Notes: generated by a model from the sequence alone, not told the origin. 64,000 bases of DNA from Macrostomum hystrix (GCA_950097015.1 CATNEN010000029.1:4421501-4485500), one strand, 5' to 3'. Positions 32,604-44,779 are shown, counted from the first letter of the stretch. Numbers and translations: made by a program.

Positions 32604-35250
32604 GCAACTTAGCTGCATTCTACCCTGCAATCTGGTTGCATTCTACCCTGCAACTTGGCTGCATTCTACCCTGCAATCTGGTTACATTCTACCCTGCAAT
32701 CTGGTTACATTCTACCCTGCAATCTGGTTGCATTCTACCCTGCAATCTGGTTGCATTCTACACTGCAATCTGGTTGCATTCTACCTGCAACCTGGTTGCA
32801 TTCTACCCTGCAATCTGGTTGCATTCTACCCTGCAATCTGGTTGCATTCTACCCTGAAATCTGGTTGCATTCTACCCTGCAATCTGGTTGCATTCTACAC
32901 TGCAATCTGGTTGCATTCTACCTGCAACCTGGTTGCATTCTACCCTGCAATCTGGTTGCATTCTACCCTGCAACTTGGCTGCATTCTACCCTGTAATCTG
33001 GTTACATTCTACCCTGCAATCTGGTTGCATTCTACCCTGCAATCTGGTTGCATTCTACCCTGCAATCTGGTTGCATTCTACCTGCAACCTGGTTGCATTC
33101 TACCCTGCAATCTGGTTGCATTCTACCCTGCAATCTGGTTGCATTCTACCCTGCAATCTGGTTGCATTCTACCCTGCAATCTGGTTGCATTCTACCCTGA
33201 AATCTGGTTGCATTCTACCCTGAAATCTGGTTGCATTCTACCCTGAAATCTGGTTGCATTCTACCTGCAACCGGGTTACATTCTACCCTGAAATCTAGTT
33301 GCATTCTACCCTGCAATCTGGTTGCATTCTACCCTGCAATCTGGTTGCATTCTACCCTGCAATCTGGTTGCATTCTACCCTGCAATCTGGTTGCATTCTA
33401 CCCTGCAATCTGGTTGCATTCTACCTACAACCTGGTTGCATTCTACCCTGAAATCTGGTTGCATTCTTCCCTGCAATCTGCTTGCATTCTACCCTGCAAT
33501 CTGGTTGCATTCTACCTACAACCTGGTTGCATTCTACCCTGAAATCTGGTTGCATTCTTCCCTGCAATCTGCTTGCATTCTACCCTGCAATCTGGTTGTA
33601 ATCTACCTGCAATCTGGTTGCATTCTACCCTGCAATCTGGTTGCATTCTACACTGCAATCTGGTTGCATTCTACCTGCAATCTGGTTGTATTCTACCCTG
33701 CAATCTGGTTGCATTCTACCCTGAAATCTGGTTACATTCTACCCTGCAATCTGGTTGCATTCTACCTGCAACCTGGTTGCATTCTACCCTGCAATCTGGT
33801 TGCATTCTACCCTGCAATCTGGTTGCATTCTACCCTGCAATCTGGTTGCATTCTACACTGCAATCTGGTTGCATTCTACCTGCAACCTGGTTGCATTCTA
33901 CCCTGCAATCTGGTTGCATTCTACCCTGCAATCTGGTTGCATTCTACCCTGAAATCTGGTTGCATTCTACCCTGCAATCTGGTTGCATTCTACACTGCAA
34001 TCTGGTTGCATTCTACCTGCAACCTGGTTGCATTCTACCCTGCAATCTGGTTGCATTCTACCCTGCAACTTGGCTGCATTCTACCCTGTAATCTGGTTAC
34101 ATTCTACCCTGCAATCTGGTTGCATTCTACCCTGCAATCTGGTTGCATTCTACCCTGCAATCTGGTTGCATTCTACCTGCAACCTGGTTGCATTCTACCC
34201 TGCAATCTGGTTGCATTCTACCCTGCAATCTGGTTGCATTCTACCCTGCAATCTGGTTGCATTCTACCCTGCAATCTGGTTGCATTCTACCCTGAAATCT
34301 GGTTGCATTCTACCCTGAAATCTGGTTGCATTCTACCCTGAAATCTGGTTGCATTCTACCTGCAACCGGGTTACATTCTACCCTGAAATCTAGTTGCATT
34401 CTACCCTGCAATCTGGTTGCATTCTACCCTGCAATCTGGTTGCATTCTACCCTGCAATCTGGTTGCATTCTACCCTGCAATCTGGTTGCATTCTACCCTG
34501 CAATCTGGTTGCATTCTACCTACAACCTGGTTGCATTCTACCCTGAAATCTGGTTGCATTCTTCCCTGCAATCTGCTTGCATTCTACCCTGCAATCTGGT
34601 TGCATTCTACCTACAACCTGGTTGCATTCTACCCTGAAATCTGGTTGCATTCTTCCCTGCAATCTGCTTGCATTCTACCCTGCAATCTGGTTGTAATCTA
34701 CCTGCAATCTGGTTGCATTCTACCCTGCAATCTGGTTGCATTCTACACTGCAATCTGGTTGCATTCTACCTGCAATCTGGTTGTATTCTACCCTGCAATC
34801 TGGTTGCATTCTACCCTGAAATCTGGTTACATTCTACCCTGCAATCCGGTTGCATTCTACCCTGCAATCTGGTTGCATTCTACCCTGCAATCTGGTTGCA
34901 TTCTACCCTGCAATCTGGTTTCATTCTACCCTGCAATCTGGTTGCATTCTACCCTGCAATCTGGTTTCATTCTACCCTGCAATCTGGTTGCATTCTACCC
35001 TGCAATCTGGTTGCATTCTACCCTGCAATCTGGTTGCATTCTACCCTGCAATCTGGTTGCATTCTACCCTGCAATCTGGTTTCATTCTACCCTGCAATCT
35101 GGTTGCATTCTACCCTGCAATCTGGTTTCATTCTACCCTGCAATCTGGTTGCATTCTACCCTGCAATCCGGTTGCATTCTACCCTGCAATCTGGTTGCAT
35201 TCTACCCCGCAATCTGGTTTCATTCTACCCTGCAATCTGGTTGCATTCTC
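32604..35250. repeat. 23-bp tandem array with a 1,095-bp higher-order repeat
   Basis: Unit CATTCTACCCTGCAATCTGG + TTG, about 115 copies, with 22-bp (CTACCTGCAACC), CTGAAATC, CTACACTG and TTCATTC variants. Rare variants recur 1,095 bp apart: CTGTAATCTGGTTAC at about 32991 and 34086; GCAACCGGGTTACATTC at about 33267 and 34362. So the middle of the array is a recent duplication of a 1.1 kb block. It abuts the 32302-32556 exon, and long plus-strand frames (up to 339 codons) are by-products of the repeat. Confidence 0.97.
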
Positions 35251-35254
35251 GGGT

Positions 35255-35820
35255 GGCCTTCTTTAACTTGGGGGGAGTTTTATAAAATTAATTGTTAATT
35301 TAGTTGCATGGACGGGAAGTTTCAAATCTAGCATGAAAAAAATTATTTCTACACGGAGTCACTAATTTGAGTCTAGCGTGGTCAACACTCCTTTGCTTAT
35401 TTCTGGCTTCTTAAAAAAATCAGCAAATTTCTGGACGCATTGAAGCAGCCTAGCCGGATAGCACATACTCGTATAATATATAAAAGTTAATTAAAGGAAT
35501 CCCATCCTTGCTGCTAAGCACTCAGAAGTGCGAAACTGGGTGCCACTTTTCCCATCAGTGCCTCTTCCTTCTGAGTCCTCGGCTTAAACCGCATGAGAGC
35601 CAGTGTGAAGCGGTCTGCAAATCCCGCGCTCAGATTCCTGAGCCCAAAGGATTGGCAAATTTATCCCACCCCGCCAGCCATCGTTCAATCTGCGTCTACA
35701 GTGAGTGGGTGGCAAGGTCAGGAACTGGCTCATCTGGTGCCACATCTCGACTTTTTTAAAGCTGGGAATGTTAACCAGTGAGTGGCAAGTCTCAGGTAAT
35801 TAGACGCCGCATGAAGAGAT
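35255..35820. other. Intronic sequence, nothing recognised
   Basis: No exon or repeat support. Confidence 0.5.
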
Positions 35821-35825
35821 GATGA

Positions 35826-36306
35826 AGAACCTGGACTCAAGGGAACCTGGACTCAAGGGAACCTGGACTCAAGGGAACCTGGACTCAAGGGAACCTGGAC
35901 TCAAGGGAACCTGGACTCAAGGGAGCCTGGACTCAGGGGAACCTGGACTCAAGGGAACCTGGACTCAAGGGAACCTGGACTCAAGGGAACCTAGACTCAA
36001 GGGAACCTGGACTCAAGGGAGCCTGGACTCAAGGGAGCCTGGACTCAAGGGAACCTGGACTCAAGGGAACCTGGACTCAAGGGAACCTGGACTCAAGGGA
36101 GCCTGGACTCAAGGGAACCTGGACTCAAGGGAACCTGGACTCAAGGGAGCCTGGACTCAGGGGAACCTGGACTCAAGGGAACCTGGACTCAAGGGAACCT
36201 GGACTCAAGGGAACCTGGACTCAAGGGAACCTGGACTCAAGGGAACCTGGACTCAAGGAAACCTGGACTCAAGGGAACCTGGACTCAAGGGAACCTGGAC
36301 TCAAAC
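35826..36306. repeat. 16-bp tandem array AACCTGGACTCAAGGG
   Basis: About 30 copies with AGCCTGG and CTCAGGGG variants. It begins about 40 nt downstream of the 5' splice site at 36345. Confidence 0.98.
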
Positions 36307-36345
36307 ATGTAAGTCACATCTAAAAGGCATACTCAAAAAGCATAC

Positions 36346-36465
36346 ATGAAGCCGTCTTTCGACACCCTCCAGTCGGTCTAGGTGGGCCGTGCCGATCAGA
36401 GTCACGGCCGCCTCGCGTACCTCCGTGACCTTTGAACGTACCTCGGACAGTTCGGACTGAATGTT
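36346..36465 (-). CDS. DMD: Dystrophin exon: most 5' rod exon recognised
   Basis: 40 codons, phase 0 both sides. Acceptor CTATTTTTAG|AACATT; donor CTTCAT|GTATGC. It encodes IQSELSEVRSKVTEVREAAV and LDRLEGVERRLH, a coiled coil. GC content is clearly above the flanking intron. At least one upstream exon is needed but was not found. Confidence 0.65.
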
Positions 36466-36527
36466 CTAAAAATAGAAAAAATGCGGCGGGTTGAGGTGCA
36501 AATCAGGATGGGTTGAGGCATTGCTTA

Positions 36528-36700
36528 TCAGGTTGAGAGCTGAGGCATTGTTTATCAGAGTGAGGGGTTGCGGCATTGCTTATCAGGGTGAGGGGTTGGG
36601 GCATTGCTTATCAGGGTGAGGGGTTGGGTCATTGCTTATCAGGGTGTGGAGTTGTGGCATTGCTTATCAGGGTGAGGGGTTTTGGCATTGCTTATCAGAA
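36528..36700. repeat. 28-bp tandem array
   Basis: Unit GGCATTGCTTATCAGGGTGA + GGGGTTGG, about six imperfect copies, just upstream of the first recognised rod exon. Confidence 0.9.
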
Positions 36701-36704
36701 TGAA

Positions 36705-37790
36705 AGTTGGAATATTGGTTATTTCTTGAAAATTGTAATAGCTATATTTTCCTTATAAATAATAGTCTTTGTACTATTCGCGGATTCTTGTTTGCTCCCT
36801 TCCTTCTCATTTCCCTTCTCCTTCCTCCCCTCTCCCCTATCTCCCGGTCGATTTGCCGGAATCTTCAAGTCTTTACCTTTGCCCCTTAACAGGGGCAAAC
36901 TGTTGCACCTGCAGACTGATGCTGCTGCTGCTGCTGCTTCGCCCTTTCCAATGAGCACAGCAGAGCTGAGCAGAGCATGAAAATAAAGATTGGGCTACGA
37001 GTATATTAAAGCTAACTCAGCCTGTACTAGCAATGACCTGTGCAGCATTGCATTGCAGTAAATAGCTCATAGGCTGCCCGGCGCAGGTAAACTCCATGTT
37101 ATTTTTGGAAAGTCAGAACTAGCAGCATTCTAGGAAAAAACTTATTTTGCCCAATTAACTAGCCTCCTGGTATAGGTATAAGGAGGTCGACCGCCAGAGG
37201 GGATCTGTTAGAGCTAATTGGGGAAGAAAAGTGCTCTTAGCGTCTTATGAGCCCTTTGTAGCTTATCTGGCGCGCGTTTGCTGGTATTGAATCCAGGTAT
37301 TGATCAAGTCTGCTTTCAGCTGGGGCCAAGCTTTTACCGGGGATTATTTTCTAGAGTTTGCCCAGCTAATTGCTGATAAAGCTGTAAAAATTGGGCTAAG
37401 TAAGTCCCTTTGGTTTCTAGGCAGCTAGAATATAATTAAAGCAAGGACCGAGTCAAACCTTTATTGAAGACTATTTTTAATTCACCAATTGTAATTCACC
37501 AAAAGAAAAGTACAAGCGCATTTCTTGGAAAACATGTGCAAGTCACGAAAGCTGCACTAATTTAAAAGTACACATCTTTTCAAATAAACCAGGTAATTAA
37601 AGGTGATAGACAATGTGAAAGAAAAAATTAGTTTGTTTTTATCTAGTCTGCTTACCTGAATCTTTAAGTAGAATCTGTTTAAAAATATTATCACTTTTTC
37701 TAAGGATTTTAAAATAGATTTAACATGCAAGGGATTTCCGATAATAAATTTATCTCAAATTTATAAGTTAATCTACAATCCCTATCGAAA
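36705..37790. other. Non-coding sequence, no supported feature
   Basis: Contains a pyrimidine-rich stretch (36790-36880) and a short (CTG)6 run near 36920, with no reliable exon. The rest is AT-rich and unrecognised. Confidence 0.4.
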
Positions 37791-37795
37791 TGGGG

Positions 37796-38160
37796 AGGGT
37801 CGGTGGCAGAGCGGTTATCGCGTTTGCCTCTCGCACCAAGGTCCCTAAGTTCGATTCCATGGCGAGGCCACATTATTTGGGGCGCAGCCGCGAAGAGAAG
37901 GCTTGGGGGCTTGTCGTGCAATATCAGAGTGGGCCACCCTCCACGGCACAGTGAAATGTACACTGCCTGACGATGAGAAAGTCAAGGCAGATGTACACAC
38001 CTGTGTGAGCGTATGCCTGCGTACAGTATCTGTGTGTGTGTGCTCAGGAGTCAGCGAAATGGGCAGAATTGCCTCCTCGCTGGCTGCGGGTCTAGTGTCA
38101 CTAAATGATGTGCCACTGTCCGCAGTCCTCCTGCAATTATTATTACCATTATTATCCCTA
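37796..38160 (+). mobile_element. SINE family B, near full length
   Basis: The tRNA-like head has A-box-like GGTGGCAGAGCGGTTATCG and B-box-like AGTTCGATTCC. The body has GGCCACATTATTTGGGGCGC, a GTGTACACACCTGTGTGAGC-like segment and CTGCGGGTCTAGTGTCAC. The tail is CTCCTGCAATTATTATTACC. It abuts the 38.2 kb tandem array at its 3' end. Confidence 0.88.
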
Positions 38161-39612
38161 TCGAAACCTCCAATCCCTAACGGAATCTCCAATCCCTAAC
38201 GGAGTCCCAATCCCAAATAGATCTCCAAACCATAACGGAATCCCAATCCCTAACGGAATCCCTAATCCCAAACGAAAAGGAATCCTAATCTCTAACGGAA
38301 TCTCCAATCCCTAACGGAATCTCCAATCCCTAACGGAATCTCCAATCCCTAACGGAATCTCCAATCCCTAACGGAATCTCCAATCCCTAACGGAATCTAC
38401 AATCCCTAACGGAATCCCAATCCCAAACGGAATCTCCAATCCCTAACGGAATCCCAATCCCTAACGGAATCCCAATCCCTTACGGAATCTCCAATCCCTA
38501 ACGGAATCCCAATCCCTAACGGAATCCCAATCCCTAACGGAATCCCAATCCCTTACGGAATCCCAAACCATAACGGAATCCCAATCCCTAACGGAATCCC
38601 AATCCCTAACGGAATCCCAATCCCTTACGGAATCCCAAACCATAACGGAATCCCAATCCCTAACGGAATCCCAATCCCTAACGGTATCCCAATCCCTAAC
38701 GGAATCTCCAATCCCTAACGGAATCCCAATCCCTAACGGAATCTCCAATCCCTAACGAAATCTCCAATCCCTAACGGAATCTACAATCCCTAACGGAATC
38801 CCAATCCCTAACGGAATCCCAATCCCTAACGGAGTCCCAATCCCAAATAGATCTCCAAACCATAACGGAATCCCAATCCCTAACGGAATCCCTAATCCCA
38901 AACGAAAAGGAATCCTAATCTCTAACGGAATCTCCAATCCCTAACGGAATCTCCAATCCCTAACGGAATCTCCAATCCCTAACGGAATCTCCAATCCCTA
39001 ACGGAATCTCCAATCCCTAACGGAATCTACAATCCCTAACGGAATCCCAATCCCAAACGGAATCCAAATCCCTAACGGAATCCCTAATCCCAAACGAAAC
39101 GGAATCCCAATCTCTAACGGAATCTCCAATCCCTAACGGAATCTCCAATCCCTAACGGAATCTCCAATCCCTAACGGAATCTCCAATCCCTAACGGAATC
39201 TCCAATCCCTAACGGAATCTCCAATCCCTAACGGAATCTCCAATCCCTAACGGAATCTCCAATCCCTAACGGAATCTCCAATCCCTAACGGAATCTCCAA
39301 TCCCTAACGGAATCCCAATCCCTAACGGAATCCAAATCCCTAACGGAATCCCAATCCCTAACGGAATCCCAATCCCTAACGGAATCCCAATCCCTAACGG
39401 AATCCCAATCCCTAACGGAGTCCCAATCCCAAATAGATCTCCAAACCATAACGGAATCCCAATCCCTAACGGAATCCCTAATCCCTAACGAAACGGAATC
39501 CCAATCCCTAAAGGAATCCCTAATCCCTAACGAAACGGAATCCCAATCCCTAACGGAATCCCTAATCCCTAACGAAACGGAATCCCAATCCCTAACAGAT
39601 TCTCCAATCCCT
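38158..39612. repeat. Tandem array of 19/17-bp units, CCCTAACGGAATC core
   Basis: Units AATCCCTAACGGAATCTCC (19) and AATCCCTAACGGAATCCC-type (17-18), in blocks. A compound block (AATAGATCTCCAAACCATAA, then CCCAAACGAAAAGG) recurs at about 38215, 38848 and 39430, showing higher-order duplication. It starts exactly at the SINE B tail. Confidence 0.96.
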
Positions 39613-39614
39613 CA

Positions 39615-40268
39615 CTCTTTTAAATTACAATAGCATTTAATCGTAGCAAATCAACAGGTTCTTACTCCATTCAGGTAGATGATTTTCGAGCTTATAAATG
39701 ACGACAGCTTTGATGCGAACATGATTTGACAGCCGATGCAAATCTAATCGGACAAACTTGACGCTCAGATTCTACAGATTCTACCAAGTCTATCGTTGAG
39801 TCTGACATAGGATAAGCGACGGGAACTATAAAAGATACAGCTAGATATTTCCCATGGGATTAGCGCTTAAAAGCTGCGGCCGAGTTCTTCCCGACTCTGC
39901 TGCTGTTCCCCAATCCCTACATCTCTGACTCCCGCATTGACCAACCGTGTGGGAAGGAGGCGAGAGCGGAGTGGGGACAGCAGTAAGAACTCCTGAACCC
40001 TCACCCGCCTCAATCGGCAACAGAAATACTTTTCGATCTTCTGTCTTTGGAGGGCCACTGGTAGCCGATGGAGCTGTATTTTAACACGCGGCCGTTAACA
40101 GGGGTGGGCTAACAGGCTAGTGTTAGGTTATTTTGGGAAAAAAACCTGAGCGACTTATTAGCTCAGACAAATTCAAAACCTATAGAAAAGTTCTTTTAAG
40201 CTAGATCGAATGACTTCTTATTGTACAAATTAAATTCTTAAAGGCTTTCTTGGATAGACACATAAAAT
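39615..40268. other. Non-coding sequence, nothing recognised
   Basis: Short minus-strand frames have no domain support. Confidence 0.4.
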
Positions 40269-40274
40269 TACACA

Positions 40275-40535
40275 TAACGCAGTTGTAGCGTCTCGAACCA
40301 AGGTCCGTGAGCTCGATTCCGCGGCGAGGCCACAATCATTCATTTGACGCAATTGAGGGCCCACAAGGCACAGTGAAAATGTACACTGCTTGATGATGAA
40401 AAAGTCAGGGCAGATGTACACACCTGTGTGAGTGTGTGCTCAGGAGTCAGCGAAATAGGCAGAATTTCCTCCTCGCTGGCTGCGTGTCACCAAATAATGT
40501 GCTCTTGTCCGCAGCCCTCCTGCAATTATTATCAT
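40275..40535 (+). mobile_element. SINE family B, 5'-truncated or diverged
   Basis: Shares the tRNA-like GCTCGATTCCGCGGCGAGGC, the GTACACTGC and GTACACACCTGTGTGAGT segments, and the CTCCTGCAATTATTATCATT tail. About 60 nt of the body are missing compared with 37.8 kb. Confidence 0.8.
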
Positions 40536-40645
40536 TGTTAGCCCAGTTGGACCTGATGTGCATCCAGTGATCCAGTCCGTGGACTGAACAGGGACAGCCA
40601 CATCCATTCAAAGTTTAATCCCAGCTAATGCTGTTACCCATTTTC
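40536..40645 (-). mobile_element. SINE family A fragment
   Basis: On the minus strand it matches the middle of SINE A: ATGGGTAACAGCATTAGCTG, then a TTCAGTCCACGGACTGG-like block, then GCACATCAGGTCCAACTGGG. It abuts the SINE B copy to its left. Confidence 0.6.
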
Positions 40646-40649
40646 ATCC

Positions 40650-41980
40650 TGTCTGGCACCAAAGTTCGAAGCTCCAGATACTAAGCCTAAATCGACGTTT
40701 GTCTTGCCGAACGCAATTCGACAGTCTCCAAGTCAACGCTATAACTATTCGAAGTCCGGTTTCGGAGGCCGGCATGTGTCAGATTCTTCAGGCCGGCCTG
40801 TGTGAACTTTTTCGCTAGTTTTTCCCCTTGTTTATTTTGCGTCCCTCAGCACCACTTGTTGCTATGCTGTGCCATATTCCAGTTCGTGTTTGAGCCGCTT
40901 CCCCACTTACGCTCACACTCCGGCATCGAATCCCTAATCAAGCGAGCAGAAACTCGGATTTGTCACCCCCAACAGGCTAGAAGAGCTGTGGAATGGAAAG
41001 CGGGCCAAAGCTCGCCAGAATTCAAACTGCCACTGACTGGAGCGATAGATAATTGTCAAAGGCGGGTGAGTTCATAAAGGAGGAAGGAAGGAGCGGCGCG
41101 GGTCAGGAGAGAGGGAGAGAGGAGAACAGAAATTGGAGCTAATCAGAATCTTCCCTTTCTACCTCTGAGTCGAATTTGATCAGGTCTAGGCCAGCCTTGT
41201 GAGTATATGCTCATTCTTGTATAAATAAGCTTTTACTGTCTGATGAAGTCCAGGGCACAGTACGAGCTAGATCCCTGACTGGGGAAGAAGTGGAACTTAT
41301 ATTAGACCGCCAGAAGTTCCTGTTTGTACAGTATCCCCAAGTCATAAAATCAGGGATCACAACTGGTTTGGAAATAACGTGCAATAACATATGATATCCA
41401 AATATAAATTATATTATATCGGGAGCTTGTAGTTAGTTTTGGCTTTTGTATTCTCAGAATAAGCTCATCCGTCTGTGAGGTCTGTGAAATTAAGATTTTT
41501 TGTCGCTTGTATTTCGCATTTCAGCCTCTTAGTTCTCAGTGATCTTAGTTTGAATCATCGTGGGGTCTTAATGATTACCACGAAGTTCTATTATACTCCA
41601 AAATTGTATATTTATGTAGGCTTGTGGACTACTACTAATACTACTAATACTACCGGTGGAACAAAAGTCTTGTCGTTAGTACCTCCAGACAAGCAAAACG
41701 TGAAAACAAAACGTGGTCATGTCCCATAGAAACAGGAAATCAGATCGGGACTGTAAGGGCTCTGCTAAATCATGGCAACAGAACAACGCTATTGCTGGAA
41801 ATCACGTTAAGAGTCGAGCAACGGTCGAGCGTCCTCTTAGGCTCATTTTCCGAATGCGTTTTCCAAGGCTCGTTGCATGCCATATAGACACTCGAATGAG
41901 TTTGACTCTAAGTGAAGTTTGTCTATAGCCATTGTTTAACAGTAAAATTACTAAGGGGGATTTTCCTGACATTTTTTTGC
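40650..41980. other. Intergenic sequence, nothing recognised
   Basis: No exon, array or element could be supported. A plus-strand frame at 40802-41077 has no recognisable domain. Confidence 0.4.
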
Positions 41981-41982
41981 TG

Positions 41983-42540
41983 CACCCGAACGGAACAATG
42001 CAAGCACACGAAACTCAAGAACACGGGCCAACTTTTTGTTGCGCATCTTCTGAAACAAGAAACAAGTCGCCAGCTCTTCAGACCGTCGAGATATTCAATG
42101 TTTCTGGCCGAAGGTCCGATTTTTCCCATGAGAGCTAGTGTATTTCATACACCCCTATACACGAAATTGCACTGCGCCTCAGTGCGGCCTTTCCAGACCT
42201 TCAAACTTTATCAGCATGTCATCCGAATGTGCTTGCATCATCTCCGACTTCGGCGGTCACCGACCTTTATCTAGATCTATCTCTCTAATCTATCTAGACC
42301 TTCAAGAGCTACAACAGGTGGAACTAGGCCACTATGGACACCCTGACGCGAATTTCTCCAATTTCACTGTTCAAGCCTAACTATTAGGCGCAGCTCAACC
42401 ACAGGACACCCTCGACTAGTCTGTCAACCAATCAGTCACCCCCAAAGCATTCAGGCGCTGGCAAAAACATTTTCAGGGGGGAATTCCCCCCCCCTTGGTA
42501 TAAAAACGGTCGGCAAAATGGCTTGGTAGTCCTACTGTTA
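41983..42540 (+). mobile_element. Dispersed repeat family C, copy with RNase H-like remnant
   Basis: Shares about 430 bp with 20880-21110 and with 59868-60420. It runs from CGAACGGAACAATG through a CCGTCGAGATATTCAATG segment to a translated GHYGHPDANFSNF...LLGAAQPQD, the degenerate RNase H end. After that it carries a tail (CAACCAATCAGTCACC ... AAAATGGCTTGGTAGTCCTA) shared only with the 59.9 kb copy. It is probably a non-autonomous or decayed non-LTR derivative. Confidence 0.65.
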
Positions 42541-42544
42541 AATG

Positions 42545-44335
42545 AAGAATCATGAAATAAGAATATATTTGAAGCTGAGTAATACATTAAATGACAATGC
42601 TTTCATTCCACCAAAACGTATGCCTAAAAAGTTTGCCGTAGGTTTTTTGTAAAATGCTACCTTTTTTTAAAATCTAATACTTCGTATGAGAAGTATTTCG
42701 TTCCACCTATAAATTTTCAATTCGTGCATTATACTCGTAATATACGAGTATATGACTATTTATGACCTATTCCAAATTCCAAAAAATTAATTGATATTTA
42801 ATTAGATTTACATACATTAGAGACACTCGCACAAAGAGTTGGAGGTATTTACCGCTACAATGCAACATTGCAGCACAATTTTCAGAAGAATTAAGTGTAT
42901 CCCGGCTGTCCCTATCTATAAGTCAATAACAGATTTATCGCACTGGACTGAGATTCGCATATTAATGCTTAAGTCTTCCCCTCATTCTCCTCATTGGGTG
43001 TGTGGTCCCACTGTGAGCTTTCACTGGAATCTATGAGAATGGGAGAATGCGGGGGGCGATCTGACGCCGCAGGCAGGCGTGAAATGTCCTGACAGGCCGT
43101 GAGGATGGCCTTGCCTGGGATCTGCATGGGAGCTCAGATCGAGTGAGAGAAAATAACTTTGAAGTAGCGGAAGAGAATTCCTGGCCAATCCATTCATTGG
43201 GCTCATTGAGCACATTGAGCACAAGAAACCGAGCAGCTATTCCAGACAAATGGGGGCCATCAATCAAGGCTGATCCAATGGGAGCGGACTTGTGCGATAA
43301 GGTGCAAGCGCATGCAGTTAAGAGTAGGCATTGAAGAGTCAAACTTTGTCTATTTTAATATCATTTTATTGCATAGAATGTTTATGAATGTGCTTATCTA
43401 TATCAATGTTATTCTTAGTAGCTCGTAGTATTTGTACTTTTACGTAGTATTCCATACTTTGTTTTTATCTGACATACGCGTATATTAATTAGCTTAACAG
43501 CCCATGATGTGATAGAAATACTCGTACAACTCAGTGATCTATAAACCCATTGTATTTTCGTTACGCGTAACCTCACCAAGCTCCATATGCAATGTCCTTA
43601 GAGTCTCCTCTTTTTCTCTATGTCTCACTCCCTCTTTGAAAGTAATTCATTTCAAGTGAAGTTCCTGTTTCCGCCAACGAGTAGGTCTCTAGCACATAGC
43701 AGGCCAATCACTTTGCTAGTATTCATCTGCCTGATTGATCAGAGTTATTTGAATTAGCTTATTATGCTGCTTGCTTGCTTTCACCTGCCTGGTTTTCTCC
43801 TGATCAAAGTAGCGGATTATAAGGCGAAATAGTTTATTGAACTAGCGACATCGATTCTATAGCTATTGTTGGCTGTGCTCCGATCATCGATCACCCATGC
43901 TGGACTGAGCACTGAGCTTCTGTATGGCTATGGCTTGCACGGGACCTAAATGCGTGTACAGCCCCTACGTAAAAGGGGACTTAGATAAAATGGATATATT
44001 TTAGGCAGGGAAAACTGTACTTTGATTCTAATAACGAAATATGCGGTAAAGATAGGACTCAAAGAGATGCTGCTGCAGATACGTTAATCGATGAAAAGAA
44101 ATGCATAATGCCTGATTGAAAATTTCTTCCTGCTCATGCAAAAGGTACATACGCTCTAAAACAATGCATATTTTTTACCTGTCTTCATACTGAAGACGAT
44201 TTTGTTTGTCGCCACGAAATGAATTAAATGCTTAAGGATGAAATCTGAGCTTCACACCAGGAGCTTTAGTTTATCCAGGTGTGTTGTACACAAATTTATT
44301 TTGCTCTGCGCGCGCACAATCAACTATTTCTCATC
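42545..44335. other. Intergenic sequence, nothing recognised
   Basis: Between the two genes. Overlapping short frames at 43021-43342 are in several phases and unsupported. Confidence 0.4.
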
Positions 44336-44359
44336 ACCAGCTCGGAATATGCATTACCA

Positions 44360-44775
44360 AGTCCTACGGCTCATGCGTATCTCAGTCACTGTAACTGTGA
44401 AGCTAACAGTCAACTGCAACATCGAGCCTGACAAATACCCACTGCCCCCGGATCGACGAACTTATCGCTAAGCTGGCAGGCGGGAAAGCTAAGCTCGACT
44501 TTTCTCAGCCCTACTCCTAGACTCCCAGATGCCGCTCGATGACGCTGCTCAGCAAATCTACACGATCAAAACCTTCGAAAGGGCCTGCTGTGTTACACTG
44601 GCCAACCGTTCGGCGGTTGTCGGTATCTTCTAGTGGTACATGGACAGCCTGCTACAGTTCATTCCGCAGGTTGCCAGGTTCATTGACTATTTGATCATAA
44701 TTACTGCTGTTGACAACGAGAGCCACTGTAAACTTAACGCCCTTGGTGCGAGAAGCAAGCACGTGAAGCGCTCTG
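44360..44775 (+). pseudogene. Degenerate Ty3/gypsy-type reverse transcriptase fragment
   Basis: With stops and frameshifts, the plus strand reads VKLTVNCNIEPDKYPLPP (about 44390-44450), then LAGGKAKLDFSQPY, QQIYTIKTFERA, MDSLLQFIPQ and YLIIITAVDNESHCKLNAL. This follows the gypsy RT order DKYPLP, LAGGKxFSKLDLSQAY, TINTHKGL, MDxLLxGIPG, YLDDIIITG, H..L. The catalytic YLDD is broken. No LTRs or other pol domains were seen. Confidence 0.72.
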
Positions 44776-44779
44776 AGTG

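Larger units (their letters stand above)
3022..36465 (-). other. DMD: Dystrophin-family gene, 3' part (16 exons recognised)
   Basis: Gene-level entry for a minus-strand gene. Exons run 5' to 3' from 36465 to 3022, and every junction proposed is GT..AG with matching phase. The protein order is spectrin-like coiled coils with polyglutamine hinges, WW domain, EF-hand region, then ZZ zinc finger, the family order for dystrophin/utrophin. Dystrobrevin and dystrotelin lack this spectrin rod plus WW. In animals the family links cortical actin to the dystroglycan complex: WW, EF and ZZ together bind beta-dystroglycan. The rod has about 1,200 residues in the window. N-terminal calponin-homology domains and the distal coiled coil are not seen, so both ends are open. 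Long arrays and mobile elements fill the introns. Assignment is firm from WW to ZZ; individual upstream rod exons are less certain because spectrin repeats diverge quickly. Confidence 0.9.

Noticed and set aside
32602-35298. Long plus-strand frames of up to 339 codons over the 23-bp array
   Set aside because: They open only because the 23-bp unit lacks stops in these frames; several phases are open at once, with no unrelated protein sequence.
36890-36960. Possible Gln- or Ser-rich upstream dystrophin exon around a CTG run (minus strand)
   Set aside because: The only donor nearby (CTGCAG|GTGCAA) is weak, and the Gln frame ends in the wrong phase for the 36346-36465 exon.
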